From contig MEHQ01000456.1 in NCBI GenBank assembly GCA_008828725.1, positions 154,756 through 218,755 on the forward strand: DNA of 64,000 nt. Reading direction: 5' to 3'. The notes under the pieces are model-generated. The model was given only the letters and a program-made list of their open reading frames with translations. It was not told where the DNA came from and did not search any database. Shown here one piece after another: positions 33,121 through 45,444 of the stretch; within the stretch, counting starts at the first letter, position 1; each line of letters opens with the position of its first letter. Source of the stretch: Saccharina japonica (Eukaryota > Sar > Phaeophyceae > Laminariales > Laminariaceae). Position numbers and translations under genes: made by a program.

Positions 33121-33489
33121 AGGGGGGCGATGATGAAACTTTTGTTGGCTCCACTACTCTTTACTGTCCTCTGTTAGGATACGGTCGTGGACCTTATGTT
33201 GGTAAGTGTAATTGCATGGGATGGAAACTAATAGGGGGCCCAAACTTGTTAAAACACCTATATATAACATACATGCATTCGAGGGTGTTGCCCAATTCGG
33301 AAATCTAGCTGACATGTAACACAAAACCAGGAGCATTGTGCCCCTTGGAGGTTTCTATATTTACGAAGCAATCCGTTTAGTCGCCAGTCAAGCCAGCACC
33401 AGTCCCGCTTAGGGTTAGGCTTATATATATACGATAACGATGGGGAGGGTTACGCGTCGGCATCAAGTACACCCAGTGTCTATGCCGAT
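33121..33489. other. Spacer after the array
   Basis: No gene. A short copy of TGCCGATTCTTCATC at about 33482 echoes the family C tail. A short TTAGGGTTAGG at 33410-33420 is telomere-like but isolated. Confidence 0.5.
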
Positions 33490-34110
33490 TCTTCATCATA
33501 TAGAGATACCAGCTACGAGATGGTTCAGGCATATCACCCCAAATCTCGCCAGTCACGAATGCCGCATGCAATAGCAACTTCAATGTCACATTTTTGGTAT
33601 CATACTGACCGCGTTGGGCAGAAGAAGAGGGTGACATCGCCAGCTTTTTGTTTAAGGGCCTAGAACTGGGGCTACTGCCGAAAATGAGGCCCGACCAATC
33701 ACAGGCCTGAAAGAGGTCAACAATAGTCAGGCGTTTCCGTAGAAAAACATCCCCCCCCCCCCAACATCGTTTTCTGAACAAGCAGCTTCCAGGTGGTCCA
33801 GGGCATGTTTGTACAAAGTTTCAAGGAAATATTCGAAGATCTGACTGCGTATGGTCATATGAAGTAATATTTACCGCCCAAAATCGATACTATACTGAAA
33901 CTAAGTGATTACTAGGCAACGCCTATTTTTGCACGTTTACCGCACAAAAGCCCAAATGTCCACGCTGTTTTTAGGAGATAGACCCTGAAATTGGGCACAC
34001 GTGTTTTATGCGTCCTGCCCGAGCCTTTTGCGTATGGGTTTTTTCTTCTTTTTTTTCCCGACAGAAATGTTGGATCTCGGAAGACCCAAATTTCCCAAAC
34101 ATTTGCAAAA
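33490..34110 (+). repeat. Repeat G, copy 2
   Basis: Direct copy of 29477-30090, continuing into GGGAATTTTG/GAAATGTTGG and AGACCCAAATTTCC text. It lacks the inverted right end of copy 1. Confidence 0.8.
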
Positions 34111-34125
34111 CGAACATTATCTGTA

Positions 34126-35372
34126 CGTATCTACACCAAAGGCATTTTGCCCCATCGAATATTGTGACATTTACTAAACAGAAGGCCTGCTCGGCAACAA
34201 GACAAGCAGACCAAGCTCCCCTCTGCCCAATGCCGAAGTCATTTGAACCCTTGTGGCCGGCACACTGCCCTCCGATCTGCCGCCAAGGCGTGTCTCTCCG
34301 AACTGCAAAAAACACAGCGAATCGGTTGTCCAGAGACGTGCACCAGGAAAATTAATCGGGCTCGAGCCAGTATCTCAGCCCAGCGAAACCAGGGTTGATA
34401 GGCGCTTCACGACCCACGGGCCCATTGTAACGTTGGTCGTTTTCAATTTAGATGCTTGGGTCGCTCGCGGGGTCAATTTGCCCGTACTTGTTCAAGCTGG
34501 TACTACGGTGAAAAAAAATACTAAATTACCAGTACTCGTACCAAAATATTAGCCATTTATTTACATGGACCAGGGTGCGAAACTTGTGCCGATGTTGCTT
34601 CTTGTAGACGCAAGTTGTTCTCGGTCTAAAGAAGAAGGGACCACGTGACGTTTGGCGCGGCTATTGTACACTACCAAAGGGTTGAAGGAGAGCGATCGTC
34701 GACGCGAATGGTCTAGCCCTTCGGAGGTGGGGCTGCCCTCCGTTCAGATTCGGTAACAGGGAGATGTACCCCGAAAATCTCAACTGAGTAGATCAAGGTT
34801 CGACCTCGGACAGCAGCCCGTTCTCCCTCGGCAAGGGACCTCACGACAAACTTAAGCCTCTCATGTGTCCCCTTTGGCCTTGGGAAACGGCCTAGAGTCG
34901 TCGCAGCGAACAAGAAGCCTCCATCACCGACCTGTTAGCCTCTTACCCACGAGGATTTTGTAGATGATAGCCTCTTAGCCACGATTCCACTTACTTCTGG
35001 TACGAACGAGAACGAGAAAAATGACCCGGCGAGCAATCCAAGCATCGAAATTGAAAACGGCCAACGTTACAATGGGCCCGTGGGTCGTGAGGTGCCTTTC
35101 AACCCTGATTTCGCTGGGCTGAGATGCTGGCTCGAGCCCCATTCATTTTCCTGGTGCACGCATCTGGACAACCGATTTGCTGTGTTTTTTTCAGTTCGGA
35201 AAGACACGCCTTGCCGGCAGATCGGAGGGCAGTGTGCCGGCCACGAGGGCTCAAACGACGCCGGCGTTGGGCAGAGGGGAGCTCAATTTGCTTGTGTTGC
35301 CTCGTGTTGCCGAGCAGGCCTTCTGTTTAGTCATACCAATCGGTGCGGCAGAAAAGCCGTTGGTGTAGATAC
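34126..35372. mobile_element. Foldback element with 375-bp inverted repeats
   Basis: The left arm (34126-34505) is inverted at 34998-35372. Outer ends both read CGTATCTACACCAA going inward. Arms share CAGAAGGCCTGCTCGGCAA, CACACTGCCCTCCGATCTGC and CACGGGCCCATTGTAACGTT. The 490-bp middle has a 66-aa minus-strand frame (34713-34913) that looks slightly protein-like but is unrecognised. No clear target duplication. Confidence 0.8.
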
Positions 35373-37517
35373 GAGTCTTCATTCTGGTATGTTCGTTTTT
35401 GTTTGTGATAACGAGAAAATAAAAGGATCAAAACAGTTCATTTATTTTTCGGGAAAAGGATCAAAACAGTTTACTTGGTGAACGTACGACATGAAACCTG
35501 CCAGGTACTCCTGTACGCATGCAACTATCTGTAACTGCTGGTCGTATTACATATAGGCATACTTAAACACCTGATACGCCATCTACCTGTCTGCGTGCGT
35601 GTGTATATATGTATGCTAGAGCTGTACCCCTTCGACAAATCACGGGCAAGGAGTACACCAATGGGTGGGGAAAATTAACCCGGGTACTCCCGATAATTCA
35701 GGGCTAATTTTAGTCGAGTACCCGTTTAAACGAGTACCCGGGTTGATCGAATACAGGTGTACCTGGAACCTTGTTCGAGCTCCAGTAGTTTGATCCTTCA
35801 CATTGCAACCAATAAAGCGTTGGTATAGCAAAGAGTGCATCCAACGTTTGGCACGACAGTTGCCACAATGATTTACACACTCCAAAGTCAGGTACGATAT
35901 ATGATTGCTCATTGGCAGGGGTCCTGATGGCGTGTGATTTGTACGTGGGTTTAGTGTATGCCTGTTGTTGGCACCAAATTGACCAAGTGTAATACCTGAG
36001 TTTGGCCAAAAACCCAACAGGAAAACTCCACGCGAAAAGTAAAGCCGGCAAGCCTTAACGATCACCATGAATGGGTTCCATGCAGAGTCTACATACTATA
36101 GGGTTCCCCCACGGGAAGTTGTTGACTTGATTTCCCAGAGATGACGCAAGTTGAAACGACGGAACAGCATCCCCATCAGGCGTCCCCACTGTATATACTC
36201 CAAGTACTCGTACTCTTGTGTGCTGCTTTGTAACAGGATGATGAGGTTTGATGACGTGTGTTTCATTTAGCTTTTGGTATGTGGAAATGTGAACCCAATT
36301 ACATGGGTCCCATCTCCCGGTGAACACTGCACATACATATCTTACGAACACAAATGAACGGTGGTTGCGTTGTAAAGGCCAAAGTGTGAAGCGGTGGTGC
36401 TGTTGTACTATTGCTGTTGCTCGGTTGCTTCTGTTGTGGTTTCATCGTGGCCATGGTGAACAAAACCCTAGAAGAGGCACCCCACAACCTGCCATATACA
36501 TGGTGACGAGGACCCATGACCGACTTCAACAGCGGCGTCTCGTAGACGTGCCGGGTTCTTCGGCGTGTCGCGGCCAGATGCCGGCAGAGTCAATTCTGGG
36601 TTAGGTCCGGTTAGATGTCACTCTTTGGGGAAGACGTCGTACGTCACCCAACACACTCTAACAACAAACCTATGAGTTGCTGCTTGCGGGGAAATACTTG
36701 GAACGATGAAAGGCCGCGATACTGAGCCGCGGGATACGGTGGCACGGGCACAAACTATATGACCTCCGTCTAACCATATAAACGTTGGTTACACCTAGGG
36801 AACAGCACGGCGACGATTGCTTTGGTCAATAGAAAAAAGTACTACACGTCGTCCGAATCAATATAACTAGGATGTACCCATGCATGTTCTCAAAAACTAC
36901 CGTACGTTACACGCGCTAGGGGACGATGACAGTAATATATGAACAACACCGTACAGAACAGATCCCGTGCCAATCTTTACAACGTTCAAATCTGACACAA
37001 TCGATGGGGCGTTTTCTGTGATGGTGGGGCCGCGACCAGGGGGAGCGGAGACAGATAAAAGCCTACTACGCCAACGCTCATCTTACTGATTTGCGTGTGG
37101 CGCGAACGCTATAACTTGGTCAAACGCTGATCATCGGATATATGTCGACGGCTTTTGCTTTTTATCTTTGATGCTCGCATCAGCTGTAGTCAGCCGTAGA
37201 GGTAGATATTCCAGGAGACAGAACTTTCATCCCTTGACAGTCAGCAACTTTCCCTTGTCGTCCCTTGACTGCCACCAAGCGTCTAGGTTTTATTGTGGAA
37301 CGCTCGGCCCTATACGCTTGACAACGCACGAGTTTCAATATCGAGAGCGCCTACTTCGTCCAGTTGGCCAACGAGCCCCACAAGGCAACGCACATATCAC
37401 CAACAGCGGCCAACCGGGCTGTCATCAACAGAGGTGGAGCGAAGCTGCGTGGGGACGGAGTCGATGATACGATGTACAAGAAACGCGCGTTGGACGTACA
37501 TAGATTGCCTCCGTATC
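35373..37517. other. No recognised gene
   Basis: Unique-looking sequence. Frames at 35640-36068 (minus) and 37168-37467 (plus) have no known domain and are not supported. ACATGGTGACGAGGACCCAT at about 36499 is vaguely like a retroelement leader, without further support. Confidence 0.4.
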
Positions 37518-37767
37518 TGTTGATTGATCCCTAAAGGTGTACGTAGCTGGCACTGGAACGCATCGTGGCGACGTAAGACAGCAATTTATTGTAACATTAT
37601 ATCGTATTACTACAGCGCCGTCGAGCTGACTCGACCAAAACTTTGAGTGACATCGAGCGGCTTATAAAATTTCCCTATGTCCCATATCCCACTACAAGAA
37701 TCCCTACGAGCATGTGGAACGTTTACGATACGATGGATCTCATGTGGTGTGGTACTGAGCACAATCA
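37518..37767 (+). repeat. Direct repeat R1, possible LTR
   Basis: Begins TGTTGATTGATC and ends GGTACTGAGCACAATCA, so TG...CA bounded. About 75-80% like R2 at 40274-40534 by eye, including GAGTGACATCGAGCGGCT and TATCCCACTACAA. The spacing of 2.76 kb suits a small LTR element without recognisable pol. Confidence 0.6.
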
Positions 37768-40273
37768 CCACCCCCCCTGCTCATTATACGGCCATACTAA
37801 TTTCCCCCCTGCTCGGTGCATAACAAGGCACGATATTGCATGGTCGATATATCGCAAAATTACGATGAACTCATATCAAACTCGGAAACTCAATCTAAAA
37901 TCTGCAACTCTAAACCTTATCCTCAAATCAAGACTCATACGGTTTTCAAGTTAGAAAAACATCAATATCAGGAGGAAGCTCATCCTGACGACGGGGGAAA
38001 ACCTCTCCCTCAACCCCCGATAAAAAAAAAAACGAAAACATGGAAAATGTTGCAGTACGTAGTCACACCGAACAAAAACAAGAAACGAAAAAGGTGTAAT
38101 GCCAGAGATCACAAGGAACCCCGTTCCCAGGATAAAAGTCTCCTTTCGCCCCCCACTCCCGCCATAGATTCACAGATCTCGACGGTGATGCGAGATAGCA
38201 TACATTCTTCTTCCCAAATGTAGAATCTGGACCCAAACCACAGTACCCTAAATTATCGTTGCTCGTGCTGGAAACATCGAACACCCTCGTAATTCCTCTT
38301 CAGGAAAAACGGCATTATCCCCAGAATTAGCCAAGGAAAAGCTAGGCTCTGCCAAATCCAAGATTTTTCATGTGATAGAAGTACAAGTACGCCTGTTTGT
38401 CATATGGCCCATCCGGGACATTATTTCCATTCACGTTTTATACTATACCGAGTTCAAGAAATGAAGTTGAACATTGAAAATTGTATATTCGTGATCGCAA
38501 TGACAAGACGAATCGATGCTGAGATTTTGAACGAAAACAAAATTTCACACTACTAACAAGTAATTATGCAACACCGCATCAAGAAAAAAACACCGAGACC
38601 AGCCAAAATTAGCCAAAATCAGTCGTTTTGGGGCAAATCCTCGATATCTAACGAAATGTTGCATTCCGGGAAAAACTAAAAAAACAAGCCCTGCGCGTAT
38701 GGCTTCAATTCATCGTTTGTCGCCCTCTAAAATAAAATTCCACACAAAACTATTTAAGGTAAACTTGAACAAAACGACCTCCAAAATACGCATTTATGCC
38801 GATATCTCCGTCAGTTTATCGATTGTTTTCAAACTGAAAAAAAAGCCCAGGCGCAAATTTAACGAGCTAGCTAAATACGCAGTCTAAATATTGTGTGGTA
38901 ACATTACAATCTACCTAAGCTTGGACCAGAAATTCACGTTTTTTGCAAACATCAGGCTAAATAATAATAATAATAAAAAAAAATCGACGTGTTATTATCT
39001 CCGTCTCGAGAGGGCCGTTTCAAGGGAATCTCTGTTTTTTTCAACAACCTTCCCATACCCGAGATAGGTGTTCCTTGGTGATGGGGAATTTCGGATATTT
39101 GGAGCCGGACGGACTATACCTCCATTCCACAATTCAAATCTCCAACCATGGCTCCATTCTCAGTGTCAAATGCGGGGGTACTCATAATTCTTGAAACAAA
39201 ACAAACAATTCAAAAACGGAAATCATCAGCAGACGAGCAACAAATGAATACTCGCCTCGTGCGGGCGAGAACCCTTGCTAAGGGCGTGGTGATATTTTCT
39301 CCTTTACACTCTCTCGATTCGGGCAGCGTCTCCTCTTGGCCCCGTGCTCTTCCTTGCAACAGACGATGCAGACTCCTCTGCCAGCCCCCACGTTCGCTCT
39401 CTCCTTCTCCTCCTTCCTCGGGGGCAATGTCCCCCCCGGCTTCTGATTACCCTCCCCTCCGTCGGCTCCTCGTGCCGGCCACCTAACTCCCTTTCTGTTG
39501 CTCTCTTCTTCTCCTACGCAAACCAGACCTTCAGTCTCAGGCATAAGCCTGACTGAACTGGGGCGTTCAAGCGGCGGCGTTGACAGCGACGGCGGCAGCG
39601 ACGGTGGCGGCAGCGGCCGTAGCGATGACGGCGGCGGCGGCGGCAGTGGGTGCGGTGGATGCGAAAACAGCGGCGGCGATAGTTGCGGCCTTTTCTCACA
39701 GGAAGCGCAGCAATCCTCTGACTGTGCTGCTCCTCTTGCGGACGGGGCGACTGGACCAGCTGCTGCCTCTGCAACTGCTGCGCTCCAGCGCCTTCAGTTC
39801 CAGTTCCAAGCGCGTCTACCACCTGCGGCTCATACGTGGCTTTGCTGGGATCGCGCTGCTGCTGCTGGGGGGGCATCTCCTCTCTCCTCTCTCCTCCCAC
39901 CTCTCTCTTGTCCTCGTGCTCTATCCTTGCTCTTCTCTCTCGTATTTTCCAAAATATACAGCAGTTTTCATCTCGACCTCCGCTTGAAGTTAATCCTCCT
40001 TGCGGAGAACGGGAAGCCTCTCCGTCATCGCCGGTACTCGCCATGACCACAATTGAGTCAAGGCGGGACCCTCTGCATGCGACGTATTCAGAGCTGCCTC
40101 TGCGAGTCCGATCTACTCTACGAGCTCCAGTCCTGAGATCTCGATCTTCAATAGCTTAAGCCTCTCCATACCAGCGTCCTCGTGACCTGGCATGGGCTCG
40201 CGCAATCTGCTCCTTTCTGGGAGCCCCCTCTGGGATGCCAGCGTTCTCCGGTAGGATCATCCGTTCACTAGTG
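37768..40273. other. Interval between R1 and R2
   Basis: Contains several open frames: a Lys-rich plus frame at 37816-38223, and overlapping plus and minus frames over a GGC/GCA-rich patch at 39498-40050. None shows retroviral or host domains. The patch at 39560-39700 is a degenerate GGCGGC/GACGGC triplet tract. Confidence 0.45.
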
Positions 40274-40534
40274 TGTTGATTGATCTATAAAGATGTACAC
40301 GCATTTGGCTCAGGCAGGCGTCGTGGTGGCTCAAGACAGCAGTCACACAGAAGCTCTATCATGCGTGTTTCCAATAACTGTCGAGCTGACTCGGCCAAAA
40401 CATCGAGTGACATCGAGCGGCTCATATAATATCCTGATGTCCTCTATCCCACTACAATAATCCCTATCAACCATGCGGAACTCCTACTATACGATGAATC
40501 TTATGCGTTGTGGTCGTGGTACTGAGCACAATCA
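40274..40534 (+). repeat. Direct repeat R2, possible LTR
   Basis: Partner of R1 with the same TGTTGATTGATC start and ACTGAGCACAATCA end. Flanking bases do not give an obvious 5-bp duplication with R1. Confidence 0.6.
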
Positions 40535-40672
40535 ATAGAACCCCGCTGGTAGTTGTCAGCCGCGAGTCTCTCTGTTTCAGCAATATAGTCTTTGTAGTAG
40601 GCATGCAATCCTGCGTCACTCACCCGTCGCAGATTCGCGCACACCGTCCCCAGCGTCCCCTACGCAGTTTCG

Positions 40673-41362
40673 TACGAGCTGGGCCAGCCACTTTGAACTG
40701 CACTTTTCAATCCCCCCCCCGCTTTCTCGTGCCGTTTTTCCTGTGTGAGATACGGAAATAGGCACGTGTTTCGTCAAATAGTTCATTAGCTGTGCATTAC
40801 TGCTTTATATTTCAATATTTTTCTCGTGGACTACGCACTTTTTTACGGATATTGTTGTTTTTGTTAAAAAAAACACTGGAAGAAAAAAAAACAGGAGCAG
40901 TGATCAATCCCTTGGTGTGCCCTTTGCGAACACGTGGGCAAACCCCAAGCCCACAAATTATAATCGACGCGACAAACTCAGATTTTGTGTTCATCGTAAA
41001 AACAAATCAACTTTGTATAGGGGGTCGTTTACACACCGTATCTCGTATCTCTTTATGGACGACGAATTAGGCGATGGTGAGGATGTCGGTCGTTTTTGTA
41101 TTGCCTCAGGGAAGAATCACATGGATTTTAAGCGAACTCCGGAAGATAAAGGTTGTAGATTATAGCATACCTGATAGAAACGCCTGCCAGGGCGAGGAAA
41201 TGCAGTAAGACACTTTGTTTAAAGGAAATACTTTATCCAAGGAAGACATTTATGACAACAAATGCCACTGAAGACAAAACGAAATGTCTTAAAGCGTGTT
41301 ATACTCGATTTTTTTTCGCCCGAGGCGGGCTTTACGGCACATGTCTTAGCGGCTAGGGCTTA
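40673..41362 (+). mobile_element. TIR transposon T2, related to T1, left end missing
   Basis: Matches T1 from ACGAGCTGGGCCAGCCACT (14525) to the right terminus CTTAGCGGCTAGGGCTTA at 41345-41362. It lacks the E-containing insertion of T1 and everything left of it. No transposase. Confidence 0.8.
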
Positions 41363-41799
41363 GCCCGACACCTCTGTTTTTCGTTGTTTTTTTCTGTTTT
41401 TTCCCTTCTATTGCTACGTATGTAGCCTCTCTGTCCGAAAAACATATGAATACTACGTACGTACGCAGAATAGAAAAAGAGGTCCGCACGCATGACAATG
41501 AAAACAGCGTACGATCTGGAAAATATGCCAAAAACATACACTCATCTCTCAGATATGTTGTACGCAGAGACATACGCAAAGGCACAGCAGTACGCATAAA
41601 TATGTATACGTTTCCAAGACTACCAGGTACGTATCAGATACCGATACCATCATCCGGCACAGGTTTAGTGTGGACGATGAGATTTGCTTGTTATTATTAA
41701 TAATAGATATTGGTTCTCGGCAAGCGGATGGTCCGTTTTCGAAACCGTGCCACCACATGCATGCACGGAAAGAGCGAACACAAGCACAGCGACTGCTTG
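41363..41799. other. No recognised feature
   Basis: ACGTAC/GTATG-rich sequence; no supported gene. Confidence 0.45.
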
Positions 41800-43155
41800 T
41801 TGTTGTTGTTGTTGTCTTCACATTAAACTCGTTTCAGTTGCTAATCCCTATAGTCTGATCTAGCAAGATCACGGCCGGTGGTCACAAAAGTGCTAGAGCC
41901 ATCAGAGAATCCTAAAGAACACGCACACTTAGCAGGGAAAGGATACACAAGTCCGAAGAGGTACACCTAAAATCCCTACAGCATGTTATGCGTGTCCAAA
42001 ACTGAACTACACGCCCGCAATCTCCATTCGACTACAGCAGCATCGTCCCCCCGTCCCCCCCCTCCCACTCTTTACCAATGAATTTGCCGACTACAGCGTA
42101 ACTACTGTCTGAAGTGCTGTCTGTACAAAAACACACGGTAGGCGTGGGAGCAAGATGGAGCACGCAGCTGCTGTCTGAAATGCTGCCAGAATGACAGTCC
42201 GCGGGCACAAAGTGAAAAAGAACAGCCAACCAAAGCCATCATGTCCATTGACAATTACCCGAATCTATCCTGAACGGTCTGTGTTACAGCATTATGAACA
42301 TCGACACTGATTAGGAATCGTTCCACATTGAGGGGGTCTTCCACGATCAGGCACACGATGAAGGCACCCGGGGTGTCCGCGCCATCTCTGCCGCGTCTCT
42401 CTACAAAACCAGTGACGTCATCCACACCGACCCAACAACAACATTCGGGGGAAAAAGCGAAGAATTTGTCAACAGAAAAACAAAAATGTTCGTCCGTCAC
42501 GGGTCGATGTCGTCCGTGCTCCGGATCGCTTCTCCTGTGCGCTGCTGTGCTGCTGCGCCGGCGCGCTGCTGTGCTGCTGCTCAGGTGCGCCGCTCGGGTG
42601 CCGCTCGGCCAGTCCTACCACGACCACACTCGACCCGCTCCGTCCGTACACGCTCTCGTTGCTGTCCTTCCCAGTCGGCTCCTCGCTTTCTCTCTCGTTG
42701 CACTCAGGGTGCTTGGTCTGGAAAATAAAAATTCTCGCGCTGAAGGGGTCAACCTGCCCTGAGGCTCCAGCTCGTCGCCACACGCTCCCTCCTCCTTTGA
42801 TGGCGAAGCCAGGTTACTGAGACAGTACAGCTCCCTCTAGCAAACATACCTAGGGCCGTGTACGTAGTGTCCGTCCACCTTTCTGATGGCGTCTGCCTCC
42901 GCGCATAAAAGTGAGATGGACATTGCTGTCTATACCTACGGCCAAAACGGCCCGTGCATCATCTGGACTTTTGCGCCTGACGCACCAGTGCCGACCCAAC
43001 TCTACCGCTGCACACGCTTCGCGGCGGGTGCGCAGCAGCAAGAAGGTATCGGTCTGCTTGAGGGTGAGTCTAGCCTTGCTCGCTAGAAATACCCCCCCCC
43101 TCGCTATGGGCCATGCCAAAGCAAAAACCTTGCCGAGGCAGCGAGGGGAAGAAGG
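41800..43155 (-). mobile_element. Family B element, copy B2
   Basis: Inverse orientation to B1. It starts in (GTT)n at 41798, followed by CTTCACATTAAACTCG, and ends GCAGCGAGGGGAAGAAGGG. Both protein-like fragments of the family are present; the minus-strand one spans about 42255-42500. Confidence 0.85.
42886..43086 (+). CDS. Family B exon-like ORF, copy 2 (66 aa)
   Basis: Same frame as at 8446-8643 with one extra in-frame Ile codon (CIIWTF) and four substitutions. It is also followed by a GGTGAGT site. See copy 1 for interpretation. Confidence 0.45.
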   Translation: MASASAHKSEMDIAVYTYGQNGPCIIWTFAPDAPVPTQLYRCTRFAAGAQQQEGIGLLEGESSLAR

Positions 43156-43349
43156 GAGTTGAAGTGGGTAATTGTTTTTATTATACGTATGATATCAATA
43201 TATTACGCATATATGAACGTCCTCATCACTCGTTGAATAACCAGGAGAGGATATTGATAGTTACGACATACCTGGTAATATATATTCACACATGTGTCAG
43301 AAAATTGGAATACAGGAGTGAAACCAGCAGTGTGTACTCGGCAGTCTCG

Positions 43350-43353
43350 GCAC

Positions 43354-43387
<34 letters not shown>

Positions 43388-43640
43388 AGTTGTTGTCTTC
43401 ACATTAAACTCGTTATTTCTACGTACCCAACCACATCATCAGTACACCCAGTGCCTGTCCTGATTCCTAGTCCTAGAGAGATACAAATTCTGTGGTCACA
43501 GACTGTGAGACAGAGAAACCCCAACACATATTAAACGCAAATTCAACAACAACAACAACAACAATGGGTAAAGCAAGTGAGATGCGTAACATACCGGGTA
43601 CGCAGTCGCATCTTATTACTTGGTTTTCGAATTATGAATA
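43350..43640 (-). repeat. Family D tail with (GTT)n
   Basis: (GTT)n at 43355-43386, GTTGTCTTCACATTAAACTC, CATCAGTACACCCAGTGCCT, CCTAGAGAGATACAAATTCT, and CATACCGGGTACGCAG. Matches 47745-47970, 51128-51330 and the reverse of 1050-1260. Confidence 0.8.
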
Positions 43641-44126
43641 CGTACTTTCTTCATTTGCTTGTTTGCCTCCCATCATATACAGCAGTATACGTTCCATTCA
43701 TCGCATCACGGTATCGGACTTTCAGGTGATTCCGATAATATCCGATAGATCTCGGGTTGTTTATCGACTATCGGGGTTTTACGTTTTGTGCGTCTTGTAT
43801 CGTAATTGATATGTTCATTGCTTCTTTTGTTGTTTGGCGATCCGACCCGATCCGATCCTATCTGTGTGGTTATATATCGGATCATGTGTCGGTTATCGAA
43901 GTCGCAGGCTTGTATGGTGTCGGAATCACTCTCCGATTTTGTTGCGCCAACCTCCACAACACAGAGCAGCGACGCAATCTCCCACTCACTGCGCCCATCC
44001 CGTCCATCACTCACTCGCTGCGTTCGAGCTTCCACACAACAACAAAAGCACACAGGACAACAACGTAAAATACTGCTTATTGCGCTCGCTTGTAGCAGAA
44101 AGGGTCTACTTACCTGAGGAGCAGAC

Positions 44127-44247
44127 ATGTCTAATCGCCAGTGCACGGTCACCCACGCATCCGAGAACCGGGACGAGCCTAACTTCAAAATCGTGGATTC
44201 TCCGGTCCCTACTGAGGTTGCAGCCGACGAGGTCCTCCTCAAATCTG
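44127..44247 (+). CDS. First exon of an LTB4 dehydrogenase/prostaglandin reductase-like gene
   Basis: ATG at 44127 opens NRQCTVTHASENRDEPNFKI then VDSPVPTEVAADEVLLKS. This fits the start of the ADH_N_2 domain of medium-chain NADPH-dependent enone reductases, whose N-termini read like NKQWVL...F.LVE.PVPEPGEGEVLV. It stops at a strong donor G|GTGAGTG (44247/44248, phase 1), just where the family continues into LYLS.DPYMR. I find no second exon downstream, where SINE and MITE insertions fill the presumed intron. The gene is either split by a very long intron or truncated. The antisense 189-aa frame over it is a shadow. Confidence 0.6.
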
Positions 44248-44410
44248 GTGAGTGCGTTGTGCGAGCAGCGACCATGAATTCATTTTACGTATATCATATA
44301 TGTGTTGCTCTGTCTCACAGCGGTCTGTGGCCACATAGCAACTCGTGTCTCTCTACGTAGGGTATAAGGAACCAGGACGGACACTGAACGTGCTGGTGGT
44401 TTCGTGTGGT

Positions 44411-44790
44411 GTAGCCGGTCGCCCCGGTAGAGTAGTGGTCAGCTTTTCAAAGGCTACTATCATTGGTACCCGAGTTCAAATCCCACTGTGATGAGAGATT
44501 TGGACTCTATTTGAAAACAATAGAGTAATCAATTGCCGAGAGCGCCTTCTTTGTGGCGTGGGTAGGCGGAATCCGACGCAAGTGGACGAGGGAAGAAAGT
44601 GCTGAAAAAGTGCTGAAACCGTCTTGCGATAAAAATGCAAGGCAAGAACGTCAGTGGGAGAGGAGGAAGAAGAAGAGCCTACGTTTTGACCCCGGGTCTG
44701 AGTTACGACCAGGAAGCAGAGAGCAAGGAAGGGCGCGAAGACAATAAATGGGATAGACAAAAAACAAAAAACAACCACAACCACAACAAA
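44411..44790 (+). mobile_element. SINE family A, full-length copy 6
   Basis: Head GGTCGCCCCGGTAGAGTAGT with B box CGAGTTCAAATCCCACTG, the full body (GAGAGCGCCTTC, AAAAATGCAAGGCAAG, TGACCCCGGGTCTGAGTTAC), then ATGGGATAGACAAAAAACAA and an A-rich tail. It lies in the presumed first intron of the reductase-like gene. Confidence 0.9.
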
Positions 44791-45266
44791 GTTGGTTGAA
44801 AAACACGTGTTTTCTTAATTTTGAAGGCAAACACACCCGCCACGCTATCTGCAACGCGCTTCAGTTTCGCAGAGGGGTGCGATCGTCTTTCGGTGCTTGT
44901 CTTTTTTGAAGACGGAGATAATGCCAAACAAACATCGACCCATAACATATGTCCGGCCAAGCAGGGCCAAGCGCGAAAGCAGGCACAGATGGTTTCAGAT
45001 AAGATATATACACGCGCACAAATATATCCTGGTTTACAATATCAACCTTGATTTATGTTGAAGAAAACACGAACGCTGGAAACCAGTCGCCCCTACCCCT
45101 GTGATGGGCGAAACTAAAACGCCGTTTTCTGATAAGGTATGAGTACCAGGTGGCAAACACCGTACTACACTACTCATGCACGAGTATCCTCATACTCGAA
45201 GTATATATTAGATGTACCAGCGGTATGATACGTACATCTGCCTGCGAAGACTACGTATAGTATACA

Positions 45267-45444
45267 GTACAGGACACCTATTAATAAGAAACAGGCTAAC
45301 AGGAAAGCCAGGCTGAGATTTAGAGGAAACTAATAAATTCAAGACTCGTTACATTGAAATTAGTGCAGAATGCACCCTCTCTCAAATAAGGAATCCAGTC
45401 TGGACCAGATTTCCTCTTTCTTACTATTAATAGGTGTCCTGTAC
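45267..45444. mobile_element. 178-bp hairpin MITE, TA target candidate
   Basis: GTACAGGACACCTATTAATA at 45267 faces its reverse complement ending at 45444, with AAGAAA matching further in. The ends can be read as TA|CAGG...CCTG|TA. A second copy begins at 63844 at the window end, sharing TTGAAATTAGTGCAGAA internally. Confidence 0.85.

Noticed and set aside
39278-39544. CCHC zinc knuckle (CIVCCKEEHGAKRRRC)
   Set aside because: Spacing after His is too long for a Gag-type knuckle and the frame has no other Gag features.
42328-42762. Arg/Cys/Ala-rich 135-144 aa ORF repeated in family B copies
   Set aside because: Antisense to the more protein-like PGAFIVCLIVEDP frame and dominated by CAGCAGCGC repeats.
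43706-44275. 189-aa minus-strand ORF
   Set aside because: Overlaps antisense the better supported reductase-like first exon; no domain.
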